Positions 1-5,369 of a stretch of 6,915 bases of DNA are shown one piece after another. Origin of the DNA: Candidatus Saccharimonadota bacterium (GTDB taxonomy: Bacteria > Patescibacteriota > Saccharimonadia > Saccharimonadales > UBA4665). Below the pieces are notes generated by a model. That model was not told where the DNA came from. It searched no databases and saw nothing but the letters and a program-made list of their open reading frames with translations. The DNA is taken from positions 1-6,915 of the forward strand of contig JAQGGU010000041.1 of the NCBI GenBank assembly GCA_028289265.1. Reading direction: 5' to 3'. Every line of letters begins with the position of its first letter. Position 1 is the first letter of the stretch. A program made the position numbers and the translations under genes.

Positions 1-46
1 GATCTCAACAAGCTCCACAGCTTCCTATAAACATTTATCTTCCGAA

Positions 47-703
47 TTAGGCCCAGTTGTCTATCAACTGGCCCACAGTAGTAACTATAACCTCGTGATC
101 CGGTACGTCCTGCGTATTGTAATAGTGGTCAGTAGTAATATAGTCTTCAACACTGGTCAGACAGTACAATTCATCAGCTAGTACGTGCATGCGGTCTACT
201 GCGCTAATGCTGGCAAGCGGCGTAGCCACTATAAGTTTTTTGATTGAAATTGTCTTGAGGTATTCCCGGGCGAGATCAATGGAAAATCCGCTACTCATGC
301 CGTCAGACACCAGAACAACATTACGCCCCTTCAGTAAGTCGCGGCGGATGAGTCCGCTACCCCCGAGTACCCGATGCATCTCGCGCAGTTTTTCAAGCTT
401 TTCCTGCTCGATAACACCCCGGTATTCACTAACCATTTCTTCAATTTCGCTTTTGGCGTACGCATGGTTGTAGGTAAAGCTACCATCTTCCGTGATGCCG
501 CCTACCGATATCATTTCGCGCGGTAACTCGATTTCATCGATGAGCAGCATCGTCACAATACAATGCAGTTGGAGTGCAATTTGCATTCCCACCACAACTC
601 CCCCGTCTGATAGCGCTACGATAGCGAAGTCGCCTTCGGGGTGTTTTTTTGAGATTTGTGCGGCAAGCATACGGCCGGCTTGCGTGCGGCTGGCAAAATA
701 CAT
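47..703 (-). CDS. Phosphoribosyltransferase-fold protein (COG1926-like), degenerate PRPP loop
   Basis: This 218-aa protein follows the layout of the predicted phosphoribosyltransferase family COG1926. The order is an N-terminal F-A-S-R-x-x-A-G-R segment, a glycine loop LSDGGVVVG (residues 31-39), a Y-N motif near 78-79, the PRPP-binding strand and loop VVLVSDGMSSGFSI (129-142), and a C-terminal E-D-Y..D-H-Y-Y..Q-D-V-x-D-x-E-V block (186-204). Family members usually carry D-D-G-(I/V)-A-T-G in the PRPP loop and L-P-R-G-G in the first loop. Here the first acidic residue is Ser133 and the early loop is L-S-D-G-G, so catalytic activity is uncertain. The start is ATG because a stop lies nine to ten codons upstream in frame. 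The Shine-Dalgarno (SD) sequence is weak, with AAGG about 13 nt away. The gene lies 121 bp after tlyA and may be co-transcribed with it. The substrate is unknown. I am confident of the fold, less so of activity. Confidence 0.8.
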   Translation of the reverse strand: MYFASRTQAGRMLAAQISKKHPEGDFAIVALSDGGVVVGMQIALQLHCIVTMLLIDEIELPREMISVGGITEDGSFTYNHAYAKSEIEEMVSEYRGVIEQEKLEKLREMHRVLGGSGLIRRDLLKGRNVVLVSDGMSSGFSIDLAREYLKTISIKKLIVATPLASISAVDRMHVLADELYCLTSVEDYITTDHYYNTQDVPDHEVIVTTVGQLIDNWA

Positions 704-824
704 AGAACTTACCGCAACCTTCCCGGCGCGTCAGAAATAAAGCTTGATGCCTTGTTTGCACCCATAATAAGAGTGTGTATCATGTGCTACCAGTGTATCA
801 TTCCGGTCGTGGTTTTGGAGGGCT

Positions 825-1553
825 TTATTGATGTGGTTCTAATACCTTGAGCAGGTAAAAACGCTCAACATTGCCTTTCGAACCGCTCACTTCGGAGTCA
901 GCCTTATCCAAGATTATAAAATGCTTCGAAGACCAATTCTCAAAATCCTTCAATATATCGCGGCGCATGCGGTCATTTTTTATAACACCTTTGTGTTTGA
1001 GGTTTCCCGTACCAGCTTCGAACTGCGGCTTTACCATGGCAACCACCTGGGTTTTGGAGGTGGCAAGCTTGGCTACATGCGGCAATATTTCTCTTAATGA
1101 AATGAAAGATACGTCAGCCACCACAATGTCGATTTTTTGATCAGTCGTGAAGTTGCGGACATCGGTTTGCTCGTGAAGTTCTATGCGTCGGTCGCCATGA
1201 AGCGAGGGGTGCAGCTGGTTGGTACCAACATCTACCGCGATTGATTTTACTGCACCATGCTTCAGTGCATAATCAGTAAATCCGCCGGTAGAACTGCCGA
1301 CGTCCAGAATAGTTTTTCCCTTAAAATCAATTTTGAGTGCTTTTGCCACTGAAGCTAGCTTGAGTGCTGCCCTCGACACATATTGCTCGCGCGCAGCCAG
1401 CTTAATAGTATCCTGGTCGTCAATTGGTGTACCGGATTTGGTAACTACTTTGCCATTGACTTGCACGTCGCCAAGCTTGATATAGCTTTCCGCCTGCGAG
1501 CGTGTAGGCACCAGTTTAAGTTCTACGAGTTTTTGGTCAAGCCGTTGTTTCAT
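825..1553 (-). CDS. tlyA: TlyA family rRNA (cytidine-2'-O)-methyltransferase
   Basis: This is a 242-aa cytoplasmic enzyme with an N-terminal S4 RNA-binding domain (about residues 1-60, including R-L-D..L-V..R-S-Q-A and G-x-V-x-V-N-G-K) and an FtsJ/RrmJ-type SAM-dependent methyltransferase domain. SAM motif I is LDVGSSTGGFTD at 83-94. The K-D-K-E catalytic set of 2'-O-methyltransferases can be placed at K65 (in SRAALKL), D147 (in VVADVSF), K175 (in VAMVKPQFEAG) and E230 (in GNVERFYLL). TlyA proteins 2'-O-methylate cytidines in 16S and sometimes 23S rRNA; the old name hemolysin A is a misnomer for most of them. Length is close to the family norm. The ATG overlaps the stop of the upstream 2H phosphoesterase in a 4-bp ATGA, so the two genes are probably translationally coupled. 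Which rRNA sites are modified cannot be told from sequence. Confidence 0.93.
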   Translation of the reverse strand: MKQRLDQKLVELKLVPTRSQAESYIKLGDVQVNGKVVTKSGTPIDDQDTIKLAAREQYVSRAALKLASVAKALKIDFKGKTILDVGSSTGGFTDYALKHGAVKSIAVDVGTNQLHPSLHGDRRIELHEQTDVRNFTTDQKIDIVVADVSFISLREILPHVAKLATSKTQVVAMVKPQFEAGTGNLKHKGVIKNDRMRRDILKDFENWSSKHFIILDKADSEVSGSKGNVERFYLLKVLEPHQ

Positions 1554-2014
1554 AATGCTATCCTACTCACAATTTCTTTATACTCACCTTTTTGTTCGAC
1601 TATATACAGGCTATCACACCTAAATGTATTACCTTCGTGCAGGCGACCTGACTTTTGGGTAGTGACATGCGGACGAAACGCCCTATGCTTTTTTGTGGTT
1701 TCATCTACCAACCACGCATGATGAGCGTGCAGGATATCCCTAATCTGCTTTTCAATAGTTTCCAGAGGCGATGGCAAGTCAATGAGGTTTACCAGCTTGC
1801 GCCCGCGGTGGCCAAACCTCGCTTCGACACCTACGCGCACCATAAACGGTTCGACCTCATCAAGGCTCTCGTCCACTTCCATGCCCAGCTCCTCTGCAGA
1901 AATATCCGTCCGGAACCATGGCACGATCGTAATATGCAACGGCCAATCCTTGAAGGTGTAGTTAGCTGTATACGGTTCTAGAAAAATGCAGAAAAGTCTG
2001 TCACCGGGAACCAT
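1550..2014 (-). CDS. 2H phosphoesterase superfamily protein (2'-5' RNA ligase-like)
   Basis: This 154-aa protein carries the two H-x-T motifs that define the 2H superfamily: WPLHITIVPWF with H27 and T29, and FRPHVTTQKSG with H116 and T118. The N-terminal G-D-R-L-F-C-I-F-L-E-P strand is also typical. Family members cleave or form 2',3'-cyclic or 2'-5' phosphodiester bonds in RNA or nucleotides; the substrate here is unknown. The reading frame is open upstream to a GTG at 2047, but that start lies inside the 34-aa membrane ORF and lacks an SD. I chose the ATG at 2014, which follows that ORF's stop by 7 nt and has an AGG about 6 nt upstream. The 3' end overlaps tlyA by ATGA, which suggests a shared role in RNA metabolism. 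Confidence 0.85.
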   Translation of the reverse strand: MVPGDRLFCIFLEPYTANYTFKDWPLHITIVPWFRTDISAEELGMEVDESLDEVEPFMVRVGVEARFGHRGRKLVNLIDLPSPLETIEKQIRDILHAHHAWLVDETTKKHRAFRPHVTTQKSGRLHEGNTFRCDSLYIVEQKGEYKEIVSRIAL

Positions 2015-2021
2015 GGTATGC

Positions 2022-2126
2022 CTAAACGGTTTCCAGTAATTCAGCACCGACAGCTAACGCGCCAATGAAGAAAACGATAGCCCCTACGTTCCACCAAAAC
2101 TTACTTTCTTTTGATTGCTCAGCCAT
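2022..2126 (-). CDS. Small single-span membrane protein, 34 aa
   Basis: The ORF encodes 34 residues: a polar N-terminus M-A-E-Q-S-K-E-S-K, then F-W-W-N and a hydrophobic stretch at about residues 14-28 (V-G-A-I-V-F-F-I-G-A-L-A-V-G-A), ending in E-L-L-E-T-V. It looks like a single transmembrane helix with an aromatic belt at its N-terminal end. The stop is TAG, and the 2H phosphoesterase ATG begins 7 nt later, so the two genes look like one transcription unit. A TAAAAT box lies only 6 nt before the ATG (2133-2138), which would fit a leaderless or nearly leaderless transcript. Only a weak AGAAG precedes the start. I do not recognise a family. The clear membrane pattern and tight packing argue that it is real. 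Confidence 0.6.
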   Translation of the reverse strand: MAEQSKESKFWWNVGAIVFFIGALAVGAELLETV

Positions 2127-2144
2127 ACTTCTATTTTACACCCA

Positions 2145-2165
2145 TAAACGCCCAGTGGGCGTTTA
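2145..2165 (-). terminator. Hairpin downstream of efp, probable terminator
   Basis: A perfect inverted repeat, TAAACGCCC on one arm and GGGCGTTTA on the other, lies 50 bp past the efp stop and 19 bp before the 34-aa ORF. The stem is G+C-rich at its core with an A/T base, as in intrinsic terminators. The T-run is only three bases on either strand, so termination may be weak or bidirectional. Confidence 0.5.
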
Positions 2166-2214
2166 ATGTAGACTCGAGCGGAGCGTCACCAATACTTGCG
2201 AGAATTTCTTTGCT

Positions 2215-2781
2215 CTACAGTTTTACGCGTTCGCGGTAAGAGCCGTTCGAAGTATCAACTGATATCAGGTCGCCTTGCTTGATATAAGCTGGTACTCGGA
2301 TGGTTATACCCGTCTCAAGCGTAGCGTCTTTAGTGATAGTGGAGCTGGTGTCCCCCTTTACTGCGTCTTCAGTATAGGTTACTTTGAGCGGGACATTTTT
2401 CGGAAGTTCTACGTTAATAGCCTTGTCCTCGAAGAACTGCAATGTTACCTTGTCACCTTCTTTGAGATAGCCCGCACTGTCGCCGACGAGGTCAGCAGCG
2501 ATTTCAAATTGCTCGAAGGACTCTTCGTTCATGAAGAAGAATGAGCCGCCGTCGCTGTAGAGATACTGTACCGTCTGGTTCGATACGTCAGCACTTTCGA
2601 GCTGTTCATTTCCCTTGAATGTCTTCTCCAGAACCTTACCATCTATCAAACTTTTAATACGGACGTTCACGATAGAACCACCGCGGCCCATCACTTTTTG
2701 GTTGTACTCGACCACTCGGTACGGTACGCCGTCCAGTTGGAATAAAACACCTTTTTTCAAATTCGTAATGCTCAGTGCCAT
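2215..2781 (-). CDS. efp: Elongation factor P
   Basis: At 188 aa this is the usual EF-P length. The N-terminal KOW-like domain (about 1-64) includes G-V-P-Y-R-V-V-E-Y and E-K-T-F-K-G. An OB domain follows (about 68-128, starting V-Q-Y-L-Y-S-D-G-G), then a second OB domain carrying the family signature around VPAYIKQGD (163-171). EF-P binds ribosomes stalled on polyproline stretches between the P and E sites and restores peptide-bond formation. The loop that reaches the P-site tRNA reads V-M-G-R33-G-G, so arginine occupies the position that is lysine in E. coli EF-P. The upstream 102-aa gene stops immediately before the efp ATG (TAGATG), and a GGAG inside that gene sits 6 nt before the start, so the genes are co-transcribed. 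The terminator-like hairpin at 2145-2165 closes the unit. Confidence 0.97.
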   Translation of the reverse strand: MALSITNLKKGVLFQLDGVPYRVVEYNQKVMGRGGSIVNVRIKSLIDGKVLEKTFKGNEQLESADVSNQTVQYLYSDGGSFFFMNEESFEQFEIAADLVGDSAGYLKEGDKVTLQFFEDKAINVELPKNVPLKVTYTEDAVKGDTSSTITKDATLETGITIRVPAYIKQGDLISVDTSNGSYRERVKL

Positions 2782-3090
2782 CTATTTCTCCATGAGATTG
2801 TTAAGTTTGTCCAAAATCCGGTCAACTTGCTGCTGGTTCACCACTCCCAGGACTTGCCCCGACAGCAGCTCTGCTCTAACTTTCTCGGATTCTTCGCTTA
2901 CCCCAGTACCCTGGCTGTAGGCCTCGGCAACCACCAAAGCGGCTGTTTGCAAGCGATAGCCTACCTCCTTCGATGTAGTCGTGACGCCTGGAAAGCTGTT
3001 ATTGCCATACGTTTTATATGAGTCCTCAACAAGCGTTCTTATATCCTCTAAGAAATCACTCAGTTGCCGCTTCCGCTCGTCATCCGCCAT
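2782..3090 (-). CDS. Uncharacterised small helical protein next to efp, 102 aa
   Basis: I do not recognise a family. The protein is charged and probably all-helical: a first helix in L-S-D-F-L-E-D-I-R-T-L-V-E-D (10-23), a Gly/Thr-rich linker around 30-42, a second helix with A-A-L-V-V-A-E-A-Y (50-58), a third around 66-77, and a last helix after VVNQQQV (83-89) ending R-I-L-D-K-L-N-N-L-M. No signal peptide or membrane segment is visible. It ends flush against efp, and its start follows the 99-aa gene's stop by 9 nt with an AGGG/TAGG stretch as SD. It resembles its two upstream neighbours in size, all-helical layout and a short polar turn before the final helix. It may act in a complex with them, but this is inference. 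Confidence 0.75.
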   Translation of the reverse strand: MADDERKRQLSDFLEDIRTLVEDSYKTYGNNSFPGVTTTSKEVGYRLQTAALVVAEAYSQGTGVSEESEKVRAELLSGQVLGVVNQQQVDRILDKLNNLMEK

Positions 3091-3099
3091 AAGCCTACC

Positions 3100-3399
3100 C
3101 TAATAATTATCTAAACTGCGGATTTCACGCCGCAAATCTTCGTATTGATCAATGAGTTCGTCGATATCGCCGACGTCCATAGTACCGGAATCACCGTGGC
3201 GCAATTGCTTCAGGCTCTCGATAGTCCGCTTGACTCTGTCATCGATAGAGCGAGGTTTTTTGTTCATCTCAAAATCCTCGACAATATTGCGCACCTCCCC
3301 GGCAATGCCGCGTGCGCCGCTATGGTTGTCGACGACATCATTAAAGCGGTTATAAATACGGTCGGCTATACTGCGTAATCGCTGGTAGTCTGGACTCAT
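3100..3399 (-). CDS. Uncharacterised small helical protein, 99 aa
   Basis: I do not recognise a family. The 99 residues are highly charged and predicted by eye to be helical: helix 1 at about 4-24 (Y-Q-R-L-R-S-I-A-D-R-I-Y), helix 2 at about 31-45, helix 3 at about 52-67, and a last helix beginning at TMDVGDI (73-79) and continuing D-E-L-I-D-Q-Y-E-D-L-R-R-E-I. That turn-plus-helix matches TIDVAEI near the C-terminus of the upstream 113-aa protein, so the two may be diverged paralogues. A strong AGGAG lies 7 nt before the ATG. The gene sits 59 bp after the 113-aa gene and 9 bp before the 102-aa gene, consistent with one operon leading into efp. Confidence 0.75.
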   Translation of the reverse strand: MSPDYQRLRSIADRIYNRFNDVVDNHSGARGIAGEVRNIVEDFEMNKKPRSIDDRVKRTIESLKQLRHGDSGTMDVGDIDELIDQYEDLRREIRSLDNY

Positions 3400-3458
3400 A
3401 GTAGTTCTCCTGATTATCGCTTACAGTGTAACGAAGTCAGGTAAAGTCTACAATGAAG

Positions 3459-3800
3459 TTACTTACGGAGCTCGCTCTCGAACATGTCAAATTGCGCCGA
3501 TATCTCCGCAACATCGATAGTGCTAAAGATATCGTGCTCGCTGGCAAGCAAAATGCTCGCCCGCACCTGGTCAAGCCGGCCTAAAGCTTCGGCAGCATTC
3601 TTCTGCATCTCAGCCCTAGAGTCCGACATCTCCCAGTCGCGTATATCAAGCCGGGTATCCGCCAGCAATCGCTTGATAGTACCGACCAGCCTCAACTGCG
3701 GCCGATCTAGGAGGTCGAGATCAAGAGCGCTCAAAATAACACCAACCCGACCAGCCATAGTTGTAAACCGCGTCAAAAGCGACTGATTACTATTTTCCAT
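3459..3800 (-). CDS. Uncharacterised small helical protein, 113 aa
   Basis: I do not recognise a family. The layout fits a four-helix bundle: helix 1 about 8-26, helix 2 about 33-58 (P-Q-L-R-L-V-G-T-I-K-R-L-L-A-D-T-R), helix 3 about 60-88 (A-E-M-Q-K-N-A-A-E-A-L-G-R-L-D-Q-V), then TIDVAEI at 94-100 capping a final helix. There is no membrane segment. A clear GGAGG lies about 5-6 nt before the ATG. It is the first gene of the efp-linked cluster, preceded by a 153-bp spacer that should hold the promoter. Its shape loosely recalls four-helix-bundle accessory proteins such as bAvd of diversity-generating retroelements, but no reverse transcriptase or template repeat is present here, so I do not assign that function. 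Confidence 0.78.
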   Translation of the reverse strand: MENSNQSLLTRFTTMAGRVGVILSALDLDLLDRPQLRLVGTIKRLLADTRLDIRDWEMSDSRAEMQKNAAEALGRLDQVRASILLASEHDIFSTIDVAEISAQFDMFESELRK

Positions 3801-3953
3801 ATCCCCTCCACCTTACTACTGTTAAGCAAGGTTTTAAGCGGATGCAATGCAAAGCATAAGGTGGACCGCAAGTAAGCCGTATCCCGTATCTATGTACGGT
3901 GAGCGCGGACCGCACCCAACAATGCAGTAGTGCGCCGTCTAAAATCTTGCGCG
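3801..3953. other. Intergenic spacer with direct and inverted repeats
   Basis: This 153-bp spacer between rpsR and the helical-protein cluster has no plausible ORF. It contains an 8-bp direct repeat GGACCGCA at 3863-3870 and 3907-3914 (44 bp apart), and a short inverted repeat CCGTA/TACGG within about 3888-3899. It probably holds the 3' end of the rpsR transcript and the promoter of the 113-aa gene. I could not find a convincing -35/-10 pair or a T-tailed terminator. Confidence 0.4.
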
Positions 3954-4157
3954 TTAATTATTAGAGACGAATGGGAGGAGAGCAATGTGCCGTGCGCGCT
4001 TAATAGCGGCCGCCAAACGACGCTGCTGTGATTCGGTAAGACCAGTCTTCTTGCGAGTCTCGATCTGTCCGTAAACGTTTACGTAACGCTGCAAGGTCTT
4101 GAAGTCCTTGTAGTCAAAATATGCTACATCTGTTCTGTGCTTAAAAATCTTTGCCAT
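3954..4157 (-). CDS. rpsR: Small ribosomal subunit protein bS18
   Basis: This 67-aa basic protein matches bS18 through its whole length. The core is F-D-Y-K-D-F-K-T-L-Q-R-Y, then G-Q-I-E-T-R-K-K-T-G-L-T, then the conserved helix A-A-I-K-R-A-R-H-I-A-L-L-P. S18 pairs with S6 on the platform of the 30S subunit, so its position after rpsF and ssb is the classic gene order rpsF-ssb-rpsR. An AAGGA lies about 6 nt before the ATG. The 127-bp spacer to ssb contains a perfect palindrome that may adjust expression of S18 relative to SSB. No T-tailed terminator is obvious downstream. Confidence 0.97.
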   Translation of the reverse strand: MAKIFKHRTDVAYFDYKDFKTLQRYVNVYGQIETRKKTGLTESQQRRLAAAIKRARHIALLPFVSNN

Positions 4158-4256
4158 ACTATTTCCTTATTCTGTAATTAAAGTTCTGAATTCAGATTAA
4201 CCACTGTTCTAGGAAAGAGCAGCCGGAACAACAAATTTCATTTTGAGTCCCGCGCG

Positions 4257-4280
4257 ATGAGAGAACCTAGGTTCTCTCAT
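4257..4280. repeat. Perfect 24-bp palindrome between ssb and rpsR
   Basis: Positions 4257-4268 (ATGAGAGAACCT) are the exact reverse complement of 4269-4280, giving a perfect 24-bp dyad that begins 4 bp after the ssb stop. As RNA it would form a 10-bp stem with a CTAG loop. No T-run follows on the minus strand, so a simple intrinsic terminator is unlikely. An mRNA-processing or stability hairpin, or a protein-binding dyad, are alternatives. Confidence 0.75.
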
Positions 4281-4284
4281 GGGG

Positions 4285-4776
4285 TTAGAAAGGAATGTCG
4301 TCGAGGTTGATCGGTTCATCACCGATATCTTCGATGACAACATCGTCTTTCTTCTTCTTAGGTGCAGTTTGCCCGGATCCACCGCCAGCGCTTGAAGCAC
4401 CAGCTGCTGCGTATCCGCCACCATTTCCACCGCCTTCACCTTCGCCACGGCCATCGAGGAACGTCACGTCGCTAGCAAGTACTTCTACTTTACTGCGCTT
4501 CTGCCCTTCCTGTTCCCAGCTGCGGCTCTGCAATCGTCCCTGTACGAGACAACGGCGTCCTTTTTGAAGGTACTGTGAGACGCGCTCGCCGAGCGGTCCC
4601 CATGCGACTACGTCGATATAGTCGGTGGCTTCCTGCCATTCACCGGATTGGTCCTTGTAGCTGCGGTTTAGCGCGAGGCTAAAGCTGCAGACATTCTGGC
4701 CGCCTGGTGTTTGGCGAAGTTCTGGGTCCCGAGTCAGGTTACCCATTAGAGTTACTTGGTTAAGACTACGTGCCAT
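4285..4776 (-). CDS. ssb: Single-stranded DNA-binding protein
   Basis: This 163-aa SSB has one OB fold (about residues 1-108). Landmarks are L-N-Q-V-T-L-M-G-N-L-T-R-D-P-E-L-R near the start, F-S-L-A-L-N-R-S-Y, W-Q-E-A-T-D-Y-I-D-V-V-A-W-G, and L-V-Q-G-R-L-Q-S-R-S-W. A Gly/Ala/Ser-rich flexible linker runs from about 110 to 137, followed by a Lys cluster (140-143) and an acidic tail ending D-D-I-P-F, the conserved tip that recruits repair and replication proteins. It protects ssDNA during replication, repair and recombination, as a tetramer in most bacteria. A textbook AGGAGG lies 7 nt before the ATG. The gene sits between rpsF and rpsR and has its own promoter-like element at 4820-4846. The low-complexity linker gives rise to the antisense and frame-shifted ORFs around it. 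Confidence 0.97.
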   Translation of the reverse strand: MARSLNQVTLMGNLTRDPELRQTPGGQNVCSFSLALNRSYKDQSGEWQEATDYIDVVAWGPLGERVSQYLQKGRRCLVQGRLQSRSWEQEGQKRSKVEVLASDVTFLDGRGEGEGGGNGGGYAAAGASSAGGGSGQTAPKKKKDDVVIEDIGDEPINLDDIPF

Positions 4777-4819
4777 GTGGCATCCTCCTTGTAGGAACTA
4801 CGTCCTTTAAATAGTTGTA

Positions 4820-4846
4820 CTTATACCCTACTGCTTAAGCCGTCAA
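4820..4846 (-). promoter_or_regulatory. Promoter-like element upstream of ssb
   Basis: On the minus strand TTGACG (4841-4846) is followed after 15 bp by TATAAG (4820-4825), 44 bp before the ssb ATG. The hexamers are near consensus but the spacer is short. The -10 context AGTAGGGTATA is identical to that of the rpsF promoter, which supports the call. It would give ssb-rpsR transcription independent of rpsF. Confidence 0.5.
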
Positions 4847-4864
4847 AGCGTCAAGCCGTCAAAA
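4841..4864 (-). repeat. Three tandem TTGACG units, 8-bp period
   Basis: On the plus strand CGTCAA occurs at 4841-4846, 4849-4854 and 4857-4862, exactly 8 bp apart. Read on the minus strand these are three successive -35-like TTGACG hexamers. Only the one nearest ssb is within reach of the -10. The others may be slippage products or part of a binding site. Confidence 0.7.
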
Positions 4865-4888
4865 ATACTACTTCCGTTACGCTACGGA
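4861..4888 (-). terminator. Weak terminator-like hairpin after rpsF
   Basis: Directly after the rpsF stop the minus strand has TCCGT and ACGGA arms (4884-4888 and 4873-4877) around a 6-nt loop, followed seven bases later by TTTTT (4861-4865). The stem is short and the T-run is displaced, so this could at most thin out read-through from rpsF into ssb. Confidence 0.25.
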
Positions 4889-5305
4889 TTAGCTATCGCG
4901 ACCACGTCGTTCACGTGGTTCGTCGTCAGATTCTTTGTCATCGTCGTCATCACCACGCTCGCCGCGCTTTGCAGCCTGCTCGGCTTTTTCGGCCTTGGCT
5001 TTCTCTGCCTTGGCAATAGCCTTGAGGTCGGGACGAGTGATGAGGAAGCGAATGACTTCGTCAGTGATGTTGAGGGTGCTTTCAACTTTGCGAACGCTCT
5101 CTGCTGGTAATTCTACGGTGTAAATAACGTAGATAGCAGACTCGTTGCGCTTAATGTTGTAAGCAAGCTTGCGCTTGCCCCAGTTGTCTTGTGATACCAC
5201 TTTGCCGCCGTTGTCGGCGAAGATCTTCTCCACGCGGCTAGTTGCCTTCTCGAGGTCAACCTCGAGGTCAGGGTGATAGAGCACAGCAATTTCGTACTGA
5301 TTCAT
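4889..5305 (-). CDS. rpsF: Small ribosomal subunit protein bS6
   Basis: This 138-aa protein has a typical bS6 domain in residues 1-95. It starts M-N-Q-Y-E-I-A-V-L-Y-H-P-D-L, then shows W-G-K-R-K-L-A-Y-N-I and Y-V-I-Y-T-V-E-L-P-A, and ends V-I-R-F-L-I-T-R-P-D. S6 binds 16S rRNA with S18 on the 30S platform. The tail is longer than usual: residues 96-138 run from an Ala/Lys/Glu helix through a five-Asp run (about 119-123) to a basic R-E-R-R-G-R end, probably disordered. AAGGAG lies 7 nt before the ATG. A near-consensus promoter and a leader hairpin precede the gene, and ssb and rpsR follow. The leader is where S6:S18 autoregulation would act in other bacteria. Confidence 0.96.
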   Translation of the reverse strand: MNQYEIAVLYHPDLEVDLEKATSRVEKIFADNGGKVVSQDNWGKRKLAYNIKRNESAIYVIYTVELPAESVRKVESTLNITDEVIRFLITRPDLKAIAKAEKAKAEKAEQAAKRGERGDDDDDKESDDEPRERRGRDS

Positions 5306-5325
5306 TCAGGTACTCCTTCGGTTAT

Positions 5326-5352
5326 AGCCCACACGCCTTAAAGCCGTGAGCT
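5326..5352 (-). promoter_or_regulatory. Hairpin in the rpsF leader, possible S6:S18 autoregulatory element
   Basis: On the minus strand CACG (5345-5348) pairs with CGTG (5332-5335), and the inner C-G and T-A pairs continue after one G-G mismatch. Below a two-base bulge, AGCT/GGCT adds a lower stem. The hairpin sits within the roughly 58-nt leader and is followed by A-C-C-G-A-A-G-G-A-G, which contains the SD. Many bacteria have an S6:S18-binding leader motif on rpsF. I see the right place and a bulged stem but cannot confirm the consensus. Confidence 0.35.
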
Positions 5353-5369
5353 GAGTTAATAATCTGCTA

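Noticed and set aside
1..18. Possible start of another minus-strand gene (GTG at 18, V-E-L-V-E-I, with AGGAAG just upstream)
   Set aside because: Only six codons lie in the window, so the frame cannot be tested. It is plausible but unsupported.
704..824. Promoter for the phosphoribosyltransferase gene (TATTAT near 760)
   Set aside because: A TATTAT and a repeated GATACAC are present, but there is no matching -35 at a usable distance.
1383..1721. Plus-strand 112-aa ORF
   Set aside because: It is antisense to both tlyA and the 2H gene, which carry clear conserved motifs.
3459..3800. Four-helix accessory protein of a diversity-generating retroelement
   Set aside because: Only the helix pattern is similar. 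No reverse transcriptase, template repeat or variable repeat is visible in the window.
4215..4247. Ten-codon ORF (M-K-F-V-V-P-A-A-L-S) between ssb and rpsR
   Set aside because: It has no SD and is too short to separate from chance.
4209..4454. Minus-strand 81-aa ORF overlapping ssb
   Set aside because: It lies out of frame within the ssb 3' end and spacer. The ssb frame is unmistakable.
4295..4567. Plus-strand Pro/Ser-rich 90-aa ORF
   Set aside because: It is the antisense shadow of the Gly-rich ssb linker; the composition explains the open frame.
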